This document shows, piece by piece, positions 1 to 9,256 of a stretch of 64,000 bases of DNA (position 1 is the stretch's first letter; every line of letters begins with the position of its first letter). This DNA is from Elusimicrobia bacterium GWA2_61_42 (GTDB taxonomy: Bacteria > Elusimicrobiota > Elusimicrobia > Elusimicrobiales > UBA9959): the NCBI GenBank assembly GCA_001799615.1, contig MGTU01000004.1, positions 124,001-188,000 on the forward strand. The letters are read 5' to 3'. The notes under the pieces were generated by a model. That model saw only the letters and a program-made list of their open reading frames with translations, ran no database searches and was not told the origin of the DNA. A program made the position numbers and the translations under genes.

Positions 1-906
1 ACGGACGAGGCCATCGACGTGGGCCTGGCCTGGATAAAAAAACATCCGGGCGACGCCAACGCTTACTTGTGCCTGGGCGGCATGTACGGCCTGCGGGCCC
101 GCCTGGCCGTGCTGCAGCACCGCTGGATCAAAGCCTATTTCGACGGCAAGAAAGCCCTCTCCTACATGCACCGGTCGCTCAAGATAGACCCCGAGCTTTA
201 CGACGCCTACCTGGGCCTGGGCATGTACGAATATTACGCCGGCACGCTTTCCGGCGTGGTGAAAGTGCTGGCGAAGCTGGTCATGCGCGGCGACGCGAAG
301 AAGGGCATAGAACTGCTGACCATCTGCAAGGAAAAGGGCTATTTTAACGCGCTGGCGGCCAAGCTGCTGCTGATAGAGATCTATACCGCCACCGGCAGTC
401 CGTATATGAACACCGACCTGGCGGTCAAATGGTCCAAGGAACTGCGCGCGGCCTATCCCGTTCACCCGCAGATGCATTTCGTGGAGATCGTCTCCCTTTA
501 CGAGAACAAGCAGTACGAGGAATCCCGCAAAGAATCCCTCGCTTACCTCAAGGCGGTCAACGAGGGGCTTCCCTCCTACCGCCGGCGCTACCTGCCGCGC
601 GTGCTTACGGCCATCGGCACCACCTACCTGGTGGAGAAAAAATACGACGAGGCCGCCGACTATTTCGCCCGGGCCGCGGCCACGCTGAAAGAGGACGCCT
701 CCGCGCACCCGGCCCGCTGGGGCGTGTGGGCCATAGTGCGCCTCGGCAACGTCCACGACCTGAAGGGCGCCCGGGACAAGGCCCTGGGCTTCTACAAGGA
801 AGCCAAAGCCTACAAGGACGAGTGGGGCTTTTCCGAGGCCATCGCCGGCTACCTGAAGAAGCCTTTCGCCGAAACCCAGCTGCCGGGGACTTTGCCCCCG
901 CCTTAA
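1..906 (+). CDS. TPR-like repeat protein, 5' end outside window
   Basis: The frame is open from base 1, so the gene begins upstream; the GTG at 19 is simply an internal codon (the visible protein starts T-D-E-A-I-D-V). The roughly 300 residues seen are alpha-helical with spaced Ala/Gly/Tyr typical of tetratricopeptide-like repeats, for example PELYDAYLGLGMYEYYAG and KKYDEAADYFARAAATLK. TPRs are protein-interaction scaffolds; no enzymatic motif is visible. The protein ends at 906, ten bases before an EamA-type gene, so the two may share a transcript. Signal peptide status cannot be judged without the N-terminus. The exact family is not recognised. Confidence 0.75.
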   Translation, partial: TDEAIDVGLAWIKKHPGDANAYLCLGGMYGLRARLAVLQHRWIKAYFDGKKALSYMHRSLKIDPELYDAYLGLGMYEYYAGTLSGVVKVLAKLVMRGDAKKGIELLTICKEKGYFNALAAKLLLIEIYTATGSPYMNTDLAVKWSKELRAAYPVHPQMHFVEIVSLYENKQYEESRKESLAYLKAVNEGLPSYRRRYLPRVLTAIGTTYLVEKKYDEAADYFARAAATLKEDASAHPARWGVWAIVRLGNVHDLKGARDKALGFYKEAKAYKDEWGFSEAIAGYLKKPFAETQLPGTLPPP

Positions 907-916
907 CCCCGCGCCA

Positions 917-1345
917 ATGGAACTTTCCGCCGTCATCTTCCTGCTGCTCGCCATTCTCGGCTGGGGGCTTGGCGCGTTCTTCGACAAGGTCAGCCTCAAG
1001 CACATGGACCCGTCGGGCGCCTTCTACGTGCGCTCGCTGTTCATGATCTTCATCTTCACGCCGCTGGTGCTGTGGAAGTACTCCCACACCAAACAGGCCC
1101 TGCTGGGCTCGGACAAACTCGGGCCCATTTTCGTGCTGTCCAGCGTTATCGTCTCCATGGGCGGGGTGTTCTTTTACCTTAAGGCTCTGTCCGGAGGGGA
1201 CGCCACTAAAATAGTCCCGCTCAGCTCCACCTATCCCTTCGTCACCTTCGCCCTGGCGCTGCTCTTCCTGGGCGAGAGCTTTACGACGAACAAGCTTGTC
1301 GGCACGCTGCTGCTATCTGGCGGCATTTACTTCATTTCCAAATAG
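917..1345 (+). CDS. EamA/DMT-type small membrane transporter (single module)
   Basis: A 142-residue hydrophobic protein with about five predicted membrane segments. It resembles one EamA module of the drug/metabolite transporter superfamily: GWGLGAFFDK near the N-terminus, PLSSTYPFVTFALALLFLGE near the C-terminus and a final Gly-rich helix. Full-size DMT carriers carry two such modules (about 300 residues), so this half-size form probably dimerises. Substrate cannot be told. ATG at 917 follows the preceding stop by ten bases; the next gene begins 11 bases after this stop. Confidence 0.8.
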   Translation: MELSAVIFLLLAILGWGLGAFFDKVSLKHMDPSGAFYVRSLFMIFIFTPLVLWKYSHTKQALLGSDKLGPIFVLSSVIVSMGGVFFYLKALSGGDATKIVPLSSTYPFVTFALALLFLGESFTTNKLVGTLLLSGGIYFISK

Positions 1346-1356
1346 CCGGGGGGGCT

Positions 1357-1713
1357 ATGACCGTTCCTGAATTCGAAGCGCTGGCCGACAAGGCCATCAG
1401 CCGCCTGCCGCGGGCTTTCCGCGCGCGGCTGGACAACGTCATCGTCACGGTAAAGGCCGCGCCCACAAAGGCGCAGGCGGCCCGGTTCGGCCGCGGCCTG
1501 CTGGGGCTGTATGAAGGCGTGCCGCTGCTGGAGCGCGGTACCGCCTACAGCGGCGCCATGCCGGACAAGATCACCCTGTTCAAGAATAATATAGAAAGCT
1601 TGTGTGAAAGCGACGCGGAGGTCGGCGCCAAGATCCGCCACACCCTGATGCACGAGCTCGCGCACCACTTCGGCATGGACGACGAAGAACTGATCGAAAA
1701 AGGGCTTTACTAG
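1357..1713 (+). CDS. zincin-like metallopeptidase family protein
   Basis: 118 residues with a C-terminal zinc-protease motif HELAHHFGMDDEEL. H99, E100 and H103 form HExxH, and an acidic residue about five positions later (D108) is the likely third ligand. This matches the small MPN-unrelated 'metallopeptidase family' (PF06262-like), typically 110-130 residues, cytoplasmic and of unknown substrate. A G-rich ribosome-binding site precedes ATG 1357. The TAG stop (1711-1713) overlaps the stop of convergent rimO through the palindrome CTAG. Confidence 0.85.
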   Translation: MTVPEFEALADKAISRLPRAFRARLDNVIVTVKAAPTKAQAARFGRGLLGLYEGVPLLERGTAYSGAMPDKITLFKNNIESLCESDAEVGAKIRHTLMHELAHHFGMDDEELIEKGLY

Positions 1714-3011
1714 AGAACAACGCCGCGGCGCAGGTAGCCGGCCGCGTGCGTTATTTTGACTTTCACCAGGTCCCCGGCCTTGAGCGGCTGTCCGCCGGGC
1801 TTGGCTTCCACTTCCACCCGGCCGTCTATCTCCGGGGCGTCGCGGTAGGTGCGCCCGAAAACCGGAGAATCCATCAGCACGTCGAAAGTTTTTCCTTTCA
1901 TGTCCGCGTTCACGGCGTCCACCACGGCGCTCTGGGCGCTTATCAGCGCCTGCGCCCGCTCTTCCTTGACGCCCTCGGGCACCTGCCCGGGGAAAGCGGC
2001 GGCCGCGGTGCCGGGCTCCTTCGAATATTTGAAGACCCCGACATTGTCGAAACGGGCCTTTTTAACGAACCCCAGCAGGCGGTTGAAATCCTCGCTGGTT
2101 TCGCCCGGGAAGCCGACTATGAAATTCGTGCGGATGGCCAGGTCGGGCATGGCGCGCTTCAGCTCCGCTATCTTGTCCTTTATGGACTTCTCCGTGGAGG
2201 CGCGGTTCATCCGCTTGAGCACCCGGTCCGACACGTGCTGCAGCGGCATGTCCAGGTAGCGGGTGACGCTCTTGTTCGCCCGCATCACCTCGATCACTTC
2301 CGGGGTAAGGCGCTCGGGGTACACGTACATCAGCCGCCACCACTTCACGCTTTTTATCTGCAGCAGCGTGTTCAAAAGCCATGGTAGGCGCGGGCGGCCG
2401 TAAAGGTCCGCGCCGTAAGAGGTGGTGTCCTGCGCTATCAGGGAGATCTCCACGGCCCCGCTCTCGGCCAGGTTGCGCGCCTCTTCGGCCAGGGCGTCCA
2501 CGGTCTTGGAACGGAAACTCCCGCGGATGGACGGGATCAGGCAGTAGGCGCAGCGGTTGTCGCAGCCGTCGGCGACCTTGAGGTAGGCGCTGTGCCGGGC
2601 GGTAAGCCGGGCCTTGAGCCGCGGCGAAGACAGCGGCCCCTGCGCGGGCAGGATATAGTTTTTGCCTTCTTCCAGGGCCCTGGCCGCCTGCGCCAGGGCG
2701 TGGATGCCCACCACGGCGTCCAGGCCGGGGAATTTGGCCGCCAGCTTCTGCTTTTCGCGCTCTACCAGGCAGCCGGTCACCATTACTTTGGAAAGTTTGC
2801 CCCTGGCCTTCAGGGCCAGCAGGCGGCGGATCTCGCCTTCCGATTCCTCCACCGCCGAGGAGAGGAAAGCGCAGGTGTTCACCAGGGCGGCGTCGGCGCC
2901 TTCTTCGTCGGCGGTCAGCTGCCAGCCGGCGGCGGCCAGTTCCCCGGCCATCACTTCCGCGTCGGAGAGGTTCTTGGGGCAGCCGAGGGAGACGATGAAG
3001 ATTTTAGGCAT
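1710..3011 (-). CDS. rimO: ribosomal protein S12 methylthiotransferase RimO
   Basis: A 433-residue radical SAM methylthiotransferase that adds a methylthio group to an Asp of ribosomal protein S12. The N-terminal MTTase domain has C11 (SLGCPKN), C47 (NTCAF) and C81 (TGCLVER) for the auxiliary cluster. The radical SAM motif is CDNRCAYC with C150, C154 and C157. The stretches LIAQDTTSYGADLYG and a C-terminal TRAM-like end favour RimO over the tRNA enzyme MiaB. Length matches the family. It lies 61 bases downstream of the CorA-like gene on the same strand and converges with the metallopeptidase gene. Confidence 0.95.
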   Translation of the reverse strand: MPKIFIVSLGCPKNLSDAEVMAGELAAAGWQLTADEEGADAALVNTCAFLSSAVEESEGEIRRLLALKARGKLSKVMVTGCLVEREKQKLAAKFPGLDAVVGIHALAQAARALEEGKNYILPAQGPLSSPRLKARLTARHSAYLKVADGCDNRCAYCLIPSIRGSFRSKTVDALAEEARNLAESGAVEISLIAQDTTSYGADLYGRPRLPWLLNTLLQIKSVKWWRLMYVYPERLTPEVIEVMRANKSVTRYLDMPLQHVSDRVLKRMNRASTEKSIKDKIAELKRAMPDLAIRTNFIVGFPGETSEDFNRLLGFVKKARFDNVGVFKYSKEPGTAAAAFPGQVPEGVKEERAQALISAQSAVVDAVNADMKGKTFDVLMDSPVFGRTYRDAPEIDGRVEVEAKPGGQPLKAGDLVKVKITHAAGYLRRGVVL

Positions 3012-3072
3012 AGAGATAAAGAGGCGTTGAACGGCCGCGGGGCGGGAGTGTTGCTGCGCTTTGAAGCCGCTG

Positions 3073-3999
3073 TTAGTGTTTTTCCAGGCGTTTGATCAGG
3101 ATGAAGGTCGAGATGCCGACGAACAGCATCGAAGCCAGGAAAACGGGATAGGCCAGGCGCGGGTTGGTGATGCCGGTGATGGCGTAAAGCTCGGACATGC
3201 CGCCCACGCCGGCGAAGAAGCTGGGAACCGCCACGGCGATGACGATGGCGTTGAGGTTCTTCATCAGGATGTTGAGGTTGTTGGCCACGATGGAGGCGCG
3301 CGCCCCCACCAGCGACGCGAAAATATTGGAATAGATCTCGGCCTGCCGGTAGCACTGGTTGTTCTCGATGATGATGTCGTCGAGGAAGTCCACGCTCTTC
3401 TGCGTCAGCTCCATCTTGTCCGTGTTGTGTTTCAGGCGGTCTATCACGTAGGAGTTGGCGTTGATGGCGTTGAGGTAGTAGACCAGGCTCTTTTCCAGCG
3501 TGAAGAGGTTCAGCAGGTGGCGGTTCTCCATGGAGTGCGTTATCTTGGTCTCGATCTCGTCGGCTATCATGTTGATGACCTTGAGATGCTCCATGAAATG
3601 AAAGATGGAATTGTAGATGAGCTTGAGGAAGATCTCCCTGATGCCGGAGACCTGCTTGAAATATTTGCCGGAGAACATGTTGATGTCCTCGGACAGCGCC
3701 AGGATCAGCTTGTCCTTGAACAAAAACAGGCCCATCGAGGAGACCTTGAACATGAAATGGTCTTTGGAGGAATAGTTCTTGGGCCGCTTGAAGATCAGCG
3801 CCAGGTGGTCGGGCTCGAACTCCATGCGGGCGGGTTCTTCCGGGTCGAAGGCCGAGGCGAAGTTGTGCTCGTCGAGGTTGAAGTTCTCGGTCAGCCACTT
3901 CTTCTCGTCGTCGTTGGGGTTGATGACGACCCAGATGTCGGGCGTTTCCGCTTCGACGGGGGTGATCTGGCGGTCTTTTATCTTGTATCTTTTGATCAT
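3073..3999 (-). CDS. CorA-family divalent metal channel homologue with altered GMN motif
   Basis: 308 residues: an N-terminal soluble domain, a long central helix region, and two C-terminal membrane segments (about residues 250-268 and 280-303) ending in the basic tail IKRLEKH, as in CorA Mg2+/Co2+ channels. The family signature at the end of TM1 is Gly-Met-Asn; here it reads GVGGMSEL, with G267, M268 and S269. The Asn to Ser change is odd because the GMN motif is central to ion selectivity in studied CorA proteins. Topology and length otherwise fit the family. Transport may be altered or the motif functionally replaced. Confidence 0.85.
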   Translation of the reverse strand: MIKRYKIKDRQITPVEAETPDIWVVINPNDDEKKWLTENFNLDEHNFASAFDPEEPARMEFEPDHLALIFKRPKNYSSKDHFMFKVSSMGLFLFKDKLILALSEDINMFSGKYFKQVSGIREIFLKLIYNSIFHFMEHLKVINMIADEIETKITHSMENRHLLNLFTLEKSLVYYLNAINANSYVIDRLKHNTDKMELTQKSVDFLDDIIIENNQCYRQAEIYSNIFASLVGARASIVANNLNILMKNLNAIVIAVAVPSFFAGVGGMSELYAITGITNPRLAYPVFLASMLFVGISTFILIKRLEKH

Positions 4000-4062
4000 G
4001 TTAACCGGCGCCCGGCGCCCGCTGCGTGTGGAGCGGCGCCTTTAGCTGCCGCAGTAATTCTA

Positions 4063-4977
4063 CTATTTACGGGCCGTCCTGGCTTTTGTTTTAGTTTTCA
4101 GCGCGGCGGCCACCGCCGCGCCGATCTCCGAAAGATTGTCCACCACTTTGGCCCCGGCCTTTTTAAGCGCCGCCACCTTGGAAGCGTGGGTGCCGGCGGT
4201 TCCTTCCACGATGGCGCCGGCGTGGCCCATGCGCCGCCCCGGGGGCGCCGTCTTGCCCGCCACAAAGCAGAACACCGGTTTGGTCAGCTCTTTCTTTATG
4301 TAGCGGGCCGCGTCCTCTTCGGCCGAACCGCCTATCTCGCCGATCATGATGACGGCTTCGGTCTGCGCGTCGGCCTGGAACAGCGCCAGCGCGTCCACGA
4401 AATTCATGCCCTGCACCGGGTCGCCGCCTATGCCCACCACGGTGGACTGGCCCAGGCCCTGGCTGGTCACCTGCCAGACGGCTTCGTAGGTAAGGGTGCC
4501 GGAGCGCGAAACCACGCCCACCGAGCCTTTCCTGTGGATGTAGCCGGGCATGATGCCGGCCTTGCATTCGCCGGGGGTGATCACGCCGGGGCAGTTCGGT
4601 CCCACCAGCGTTATGTCGCGGCCGGCGGCCTTCATGGCGCCCAGGCGCTTCTTGACGCGCACCATGTCCAGCACCGGGATGCCTTCGGTGATGCAGATGA
4701 TTACTTTGATCCCTGCGTCGGCCGCCTCCAGGATGGAATCCGCCGCGTACGGCGGGGGGACGAAGATCAGCGAGGCGTTGGCCCCCGTGGCCGCTACGGC
4801 TTCGCGCGCCGTGTTGAATACCGGCCGGCCCAGGTGTTCTCCGCCGCCCTTGCCGGGGGTGACGCCGCCCACGATGTTGGAGCCGTATTCCAGGCACTGC
4901 TGCGCGTGGAAGGTGCCCTGCGCGCCGGTGAAGCCGTGAACGATAAGCTTGGTCTTTTTGTTAAGAAGTATGGACAT
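4063..4977 (-). CDS. sucD: succinate-CoA ligase alpha subunit
   Basis: 304 residues from ATG at 4977 ([18 protein letters not shown]). The alpha subunit binds CoA and carries the phosphohistidine: N-terminal Rossmann region with [18 protein letters not shown] and [16 protein letters not shown], and the active-site stretch [15 protein letters not shown]. With SucC it converts succinyl-CoA, ADP and phosphate to succinate, CoA and ATP. The frame stays open upstream within sucC, but homology begins at 4977, five bases after the sucC stop. Co-transcribed with sucC. The C-terminus is Lys-rich and short. Confidence 0.95.
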   Translation of the reverse strand: MSILLNKKTKLIVHGFTGAQGTFHAQQCLEYGSNIVGGVTPGKGGGEHLGRPVFNTAREAVAATGANASLIFVPPPYAADSILEAADAGIKVIICITEGIPVLDMVRVKKRLGAMKAAGRDITLVGPNCPGVITPGECKAGIMPGYIHRKGSVGVVSRSGTLTYEAVWQVTSQGLGQSTVVGIGGDPVQGMNFVDALALFQADAQTEAVIMIGEIGGSAEEDAARYIKKELTKPVFCFVAGKTAPPGRRMGHAGAIVEGTAGTHASKVAALKKAGAKVVDNLSEIGAAVAAALKTKTKARTARK

Positions 4978-4982
4978 AGGTG

Positions 4983-6140
4983 TTACCTGGCCGCCGCCAC
5001 CGCTTTCTGCGCGGCTTCCCAGAGGGAACCGGCCTGTTCGATCTTTATGCCGGACCTGGCTAGGATCTCCCTGCCTTCTTTCACGTTCGTGCCTTCCAGG
5101 CGCACTATCAGGGGTACGCGGATATGTACTTTTTTGGAAGCTTCCACCACGCCGGCGGCTATGTTGTCGCATTTCATGATGCCGCCGAAAATATTGACCA
5201 GCACGGCCTTCACCTTGGGGTCCTTGAGGATGATCTGGAACGCGCGGGTGATCTGGTCCACGTTGGCGCCGCCGCCCACGTCCAGGAAGTTGGCGGCGTC
5301 GCCGCCGGCCATCTTCACGGTGTCCAGGGTGGCCATGGCCAGTCCCGCGCCGTTGACCATGCAGCCGATGTCGCCGTCCAGGCCTATGTAATTGATGCCG
5401 ATGGCTTTGGCTTCTTTCTCTATTTCGGAAGCTTCATGGTCTGGCTTCGCGGCCTGGTCCTTGTGGCGGAACAGCGCGTTGTCGTCGGTGACGATCTTGG
5501 AATCTATGGCCAGCAGGCGCCCGTCCTCGGAAATTATCAGCGGGTTCACTTCCACCAGGCTGGCGTCCGTTTCCAGGAAAACCTTTACCAGCTGGCGCGC
5601 GAAAAGGGTGAACTCGCAGAAGTTCTTCTGGGGGATCTTGAGGTCGAAGGCCAGCTGGCGCGCCTGGTAGTCCAGCAGGCCGGCTTCCGGGTCCACCTGC
5701 ACTTTTATGATCTTCTCGGGGTTGCTGAGGGCCAGCTCTTCTATGGACATGCCGCCCTCGGCGGAAGCTATGATGGCGGGGCAGGCCTCTTTGCGGTCCA
5801 GCACCACTGAAATATAGATCTCGCGGGCGATAGCGCAGGCGTCTTCCACCAGCACTTCCTCCACAATGAGGGCCTTGCCCTGCGTCTGGTGGGTGACGAT
5901 CTTCATGCCCAGCATGGCGCCGGTCAGCTCCCGGGCTTCGGCCGGGGTCCTGGCCAGCTTGACGCCGCCGGCCTTGCCCCTGCCCCCGGCCAGCACCTGC
6001 GCCTTTACCACCCAGGGGCCGGGCCCGTCCAGCTTGAGCCGCTCCAGGCTGTCCCCCAGTTTAAGCACGCCGCGGCGCGCGGTCATGGGGATGCCGTAGC
6101 GCTCGAAAATTTCCTTGCCTTCGTATTCCAGTAATTTCAT
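4983..6140 (-). CDS. sucC: succinate-CoA ligase beta subunit (ADP-forming type)
   Basis: 385 residues starting [18 protein letters not shown], with GAGG-type ribosome-binding bases just before ATG 6140. An ATP-grasp domain occupies the N-terminal half ([19 protein letters not shown]) and a CoA-ligase domain the C-terminal half ([20 protein letters not shown]). Family-typical length. First gene of the sucCD pair, divergent from korAB across a 201-base AT-rich spacer. The two operons together carry 2-oxoglutarate to succinate, yielding reduced ferredoxin and one ATP; that linkage is inferred from position and known chemistry. Confidence 0.95.
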   Translation of the reverse strand: MKLLEYEGKEIFERYGIPMTARRGVLKLGDSLERLKLDGPGPWVVKAQVLAGGRGKAGGVKLARTPAEARELTGAMLGMKIVTHQTQGKALIVEEVLVEDACAIAREIYISVVLDRKEACPAIIASAEGGMSIEELALSNPEKIIKVQVDPEAGLLDYQARQLAFDLKIPQKNFCEFTLFARQLVKVFLETDASLVEVNPLIISEDGRLLAIDSKIVTDDNALFRHKDQAAKPDHEASEIEKEAKAIGINYIGLDGDIGCMVNGAGLAMATLDTVKMAGGDAANFLDVGGGANVDQITRAFQIILKDPKVKAVLVNIFGGIMKCDNIAAGVVEASKKVHIRVPLIVRLEGTNVKEGREILARSGIKIEQAGSLWEAAQKAVAAAR

Positions 6141-6341
6141 TAAAATCCTCTTAAAAAGCCGGTCCGGTACGCGGCCCTCGCGGGGCGGCGGGCTTTGAAG
6201 AATTATAATATAATTTGTAGTATAATTCTCGTCATCAAGTCTAGCCTGTGGCGGCGCCGTAGCCGCGGGAAATTCCCGCAAGACGGCCCGGTCTTAAAGA
6301 ACGGTTTTTGCCTTCTAAAGCGGTTTTCAAGAGGTGCCGAA
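6141..6341. promoter_or_regulatory. divergent promoter region between sucCD and korAB
   Basis: This spacer separates two divergent operons of one pathway. Its centre (about 6201-6226) is strikingly AT-rich against GC-rich surroundings and holds three TATAAT hexamers (6204-6209, 6209-6214, 6221-6226) readable as -10 elements. On the minus strand a TTGATG lies about 17-18 bases from AT-rich -10 candidates. Exact start sites cannot be assigned. Confidence 0.5.
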
Positions 6342-8198
6342 ATGAGCGAACCCAGGAGCGACAAGAACGTCAACGTCAGCGAGCTAAGCTCGGTCACCGT
6401 GAGGTTCGCCGGGGATTCGGGCGACGGCATCCAGCTGGTAGGCACCCAGTTCGCCAACGCCACGGCCGTGGCGGGCAACGACCTCAGCACCCTGCCCGAC
6501 TACCCCGCCGAGATCCGCGCCCCGGCCGGTTCGCTCGCCGGCGTCAGCGGCTTCCAGATCAGCTTCGGCGACGATTCCGTCCTGACCCCCGGCAATAAGC
6601 CCAACGTGCTGATGGTGATGAACCCGGCGGCCCTGGCCGTCAATCTCAACAATCTCGACAAAGGCTCCGTCATCCTCGCCAACTCCGACGCCTTCAGCCA
6701 GGCGGCGCTGGCCAAGGCCGGCTATACCTCCAACCCGCTGGAGGACGGCTCCCTCGACAATTACCGGGTGATAGGCGTGCCCGCCAATACCCTGACCGAG
6801 AACGCTCTCAAGGAGTCCGGCCTGTCCCAGGCCCAGGTGCTCAAATGCAAGAATTTTTACCTGCTGGGCATCCTGTTCTGGATGTACGGCCTGCCGCTAG
6901 GTCCCACTAAGGACAGGATAAAGAGCAAGTTCGCCAAGACCCCGGAGCTGGCCGCCGCCAACGCCCGCGTGCTGGAAGCCGGCTACGACTACGCCGAAAC
7001 CACCGAGATCTTAGACGCGCGGTTCCAGCTGAAAAAGAGCCCCGTGGCTCCGGGCAAGTACCGCAACCTCACCGGCAACGAAGCCGCCGCCTACGCGCTG
7101 ATCACCGCGGCCAGGCTGCTCAAGAAAAAGCTTTTCTACGGCTCCTATCCCATCACCCCCGCTTCCGAGATCCTGCACACCCTGTCCAAGCACCGGTCCA
7201 GGGACGTGGTGGTGTTCCAGGCCGAAGACGAGATAGCCGCCATGTGCGCTACCGTGGGCGCGGCTTTCGGCGGCGAGCTGGCCGCCACGGGCACCAGCGG
7301 CCCCGGCCTCTCGCTGAAAACGGAGGCCATCGGCCTGGGCGTGATAGCCGAGCTGCCCATGGTGATCATAGACGTGCAGCGCGGCGGGCCTTCCACCGGC
7401 CTGCCCACCAAAACGGAACAGTCCGACCTGCTGCAGGCCGTCTACGGCCGCCACGGGGAATGCCCGCTGGTGGTCATGGCCGCCGCCAGCCCGGCCGACT
7501 GCTTCAATACCACGCTGGAAGCCGCCCGCATCGCCGTAAAATATATGACGCCGGTCATCGTGCTGTCCAATTCCTACCTGTCCAACGGCTCCGAGCCTTT
7601 CCGCATCCCCAAACTGTCCGAGCTGCCCAGGTTCCAGGTCAGCCCGCTGCCCGCTCCCGAAGACTTCAAGCCCTTCATGCGCGACCCGCAAACCCTGGCG
7701 CGTCCCTGGGCCTGGCCCGGGCTGAAAGGCTACGAGCACCGCATAGGCGGGCTGGAGAAGGCCGACGGCAGCGGCGCCATCAGCTACGAACCGGCGAACC
7801 ACGACCGCATGACCGCGCTGCGCGCGGAGAAAGTGGCCCGCGTGGCCAAAGAGATACCTCCCACCAAAGTGAACGGCGAAGCCGAAGGCGAGCTGCTGGT
7901 GCTGGGCTGGGGCTCCACTTACGGCGCCATCACCTCCGCCGTGGCCAAGGCCAGGAGCGCCGGGCTCAAGGTTTCCTCCGCCCATATCCGCCACATCTTC
8001 CCGCTGCCGCCGGACCTGGAGACCGTCATGCTCCGCTTCGGCAAAGTGCTGGTGCCGGAGGAGAATACGGGCCAGCTGGCCACGCTGCTGCGTTCGGAGT
8101 ACCTGCTGGCGCCGCTGGGCCTCAACAAGGTGCAGGGGCAGCCCCTCAACGCCGACGAAGTGCTGGCCAAGATCAAAGAAGTCCTGGGGGGCAACTAG
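6342..8198 (+). CDS. korA: 2-oxoacid:ferredoxin oxidoreductase, fused gamma-alpha subunit (2-oxoglutarate type)
   Basis: 618 residues from ATG 6342 (MSEPRSDKNVNVSELSSV); an upstream extension in frame lacks homology. The N-terminal 190 residues form the gamma domain (RFAGDSGDGIQLVGTQFA, LPDYPAEIRAPAGSLAGVSG). The rest is the alpha/pyrimidine-binding region (GNEAAAYALITAA, YGSYPITPASEILH, QAEDEIAAM). With KorB it decarboxylates a 2-oxoacid to the acyl-CoA, reducing ferredoxin. The 2-oxoglutarate assignment rests on the fused gamma-alpha architecture and the sucCD neighbour; a different 2-oxoacid is possible. One base separates its stop from korB. Confidence 0.9.
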   Translation: MSEPRSDKNVNVSELSSVTVRFAGDSGDGIQLVGTQFANATAVAGNDLSTLPDYPAEIRAPAGSLAGVSGFQISFGDDSVLTPGNKPNVLMVMNPAALAVNLNNLDKGSVILANSDAFSQAALAKAGYTSNPLEDGSLDNYRVIGVPANTLTENALKESGLSQAQVLKCKNFYLLGILFWMYGLPLGPTKDRIKSKFAKTPELAAANARVLEAGYDYAETTEILDARFQLKKSPVAPGKYRNLTGNEAAAYALITAARLLKKKLFYGSYPITPASEILHTLSKHRSRDVVVFQAEDEIAAMCATVGAAFGGELAATGTSGPGLSLKTEAIGLGVIAELPMVIIDVQRGGPSTGLPTKTEQSDLLQAVYGRHGECPLVVMAAASPADCFNTTLEAARIAVKYMTPVIVLSNSYLSNGSEPFRIPKLSELPRFQVSPLPAPEDFKPFMRDPQTLARPWAWPGLKGYEHRIGGLEKADGSGAISYEPANHDRMTALRAEKVARVAKEIPPTKVNGEAEGELLVLGWGSTYGAITSAVAKARSAGLKVSSAHIRHIFPLPPDLETVMLRFGKVLVPEENTGQLATLLRSEYLLAPLGLNKVQGQPLNADEVLAKIKEVLGGN

Positions 8199-8199
8199 C

Positions 8200-9195
8200 A
8201 TGGAAACCAAGCTTACCGCCAAGGATTTCTCCTCCAACCTGCCGGTGAAATGGTGCCCCGGCTGCGGCGACTTCGCCATTCTCAACATGGTGCAGAAGAC
8301 GCTGGCCGGCATGGGCCTGCCGCACGAGAAGTACGCGGTCATCTCGGGCATCGGCTGCTCTAGCCGGCTGCCGTATTACGTCAACACTTACGGGTTCCAT
8401 TCCATACACGGCCGCGCCGCCGCGGTGGCCTCCGGCGTGAAGCTGGCCAACCCGGACCTGGCGGTCTGGGTTATCACCGGCGACGGGGACGGGCTGTCCA
8501 TCGGCGGCAACCATATGATGCACGCCATCCGCCGCAACATCGGGCTGAAGATCGTGCTGTTCAATAACCGCATCTACGCGCTGACCAAGGGCCAGGCCTC
8601 CCCCACCACGCAGCCCGGCACCAAAACCAAGAGCACCCCGGCCGGCTCCATCGACTACCCGTTCAACCCGGCGCGCTTCGCGGTCGGCCTGGACTGCACC
8701 TTCGTGGCGCGCGGCATCGACAACGATATCCCCGGCACTTCGGCCATCCTGGAACGCGCGGCCAGGCATAACGGCACCACCTTCGTGGAGATCCTGCAGA
8801 AATGCGTGCCGTTCTCCGACAAGGAATTCGACCCGATCAAGGACCCCGCCACCCGCGAGGACGTGCTGCTGCGCGTGGAACACGGCAAGCCCCTGGTGTT
8901 CGGCAAGAACAAAGACAAGGGCATAGTGTTCAGGAATTTCAGGCCGGAGATTCTGGCTTTCTCCGGCGCCGTCCCGCCCGAGGTGGCAGTCTACGACGAG
9001 ACCAACGCCGAAATGGCCTACCTGATCAGCGGTTTTACGCAGCCTGAGTTCCCTGTGCCGCTGGGGGTGCTGCTGTCCACCAGTAAGCCCGCTTTCGAAG
9101 ACCTCTACTACGCGCAGGTGGAAGCCATCGGCAACACCAAAGAGCAGGAGCTGGAAACCCTGCTGGCCGGTCCGGACGCCTGGGAAATAAAGTAA
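8200..9195 (+). CDS. korB: 2-oxoacid:ferredoxin oxidoreductase, beta subunit
   Basis: 331 residues. The TPP-binding subunit shows WCPGCGD at 18-24 and GDGDG at 94-98 followed by a downstream Asn, the usual Mg-TPP motif. Cysteines C19, C22, C53 (GIGCSS) and one near residue 206 (LQKCVPF) are placed as expected for the single 4Fe-4S cluster of this family. Length is slightly above the usual 280-300 because of a C-terminal tail. Partner of korA, separated by one base, and followed by an intrinsic terminator. Confidence 0.92.
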   Translation: METKLTAKDFSSNLPVKWCPGCGDFAILNMVQKTLAGMGLPHEKYAVISGIGCSSRLPYYVNTYGFHSIHGRAAAVASGVKLANPDLAVWVITGDGDGLSIGGNHMMHAIRRNIGLKIVLFNNRIYALTKGQASPTTQPGTKTKSTPAGSIDYPFNPARFAVGLDCTFVARGIDNDIPGTSAILERAARHNGTTFVEILQKCVPFSDKEFDPIKDPATREDVLLRVEHGKPLVFGKNKDKGIVFRNFRPEILAFSGAVPPEVAVYDETNAEMAYLISGFTQPEFPVPLGVLLSTSKPAFEDLYYAQVEAIGNTKEQELETLLAGPDAWEIK

Positions 9196-9210
9196 GCGGC
9201 CCGGGGCGTA

Positions 9211-9240
9211 AAAAAACCCGCGGACAGCCGCGGGTTTTTT
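9211..9240. terminator. bidirectional intrinsic terminator after korB
   Basis: The 7-bp GC stem CCCGCGG (9217-9223) / CCGCGGG (9228-9234) has a 4-base loop, an A-tract before it and a T-tract after it. It can end korAB transcription and, read in reverse, the convergent SpoIID-domain gene. Confidence 0.9.
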
Positions 9241-9256
9241 ATTTATTCCGCAAGTT

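Noticed and set aside
4978-5172. N-terminal extension of sucD
   Set aside because: Lies inside sucC in another frame and has no SucD homology; the family start is [10 protein letters not shown] at 4977.
3061-5391. 776-codon frame on the plus strand across corA and sucD
   Set aside because: Antisense to two clearly homologous genes; GC-driven absence of stops explains it.
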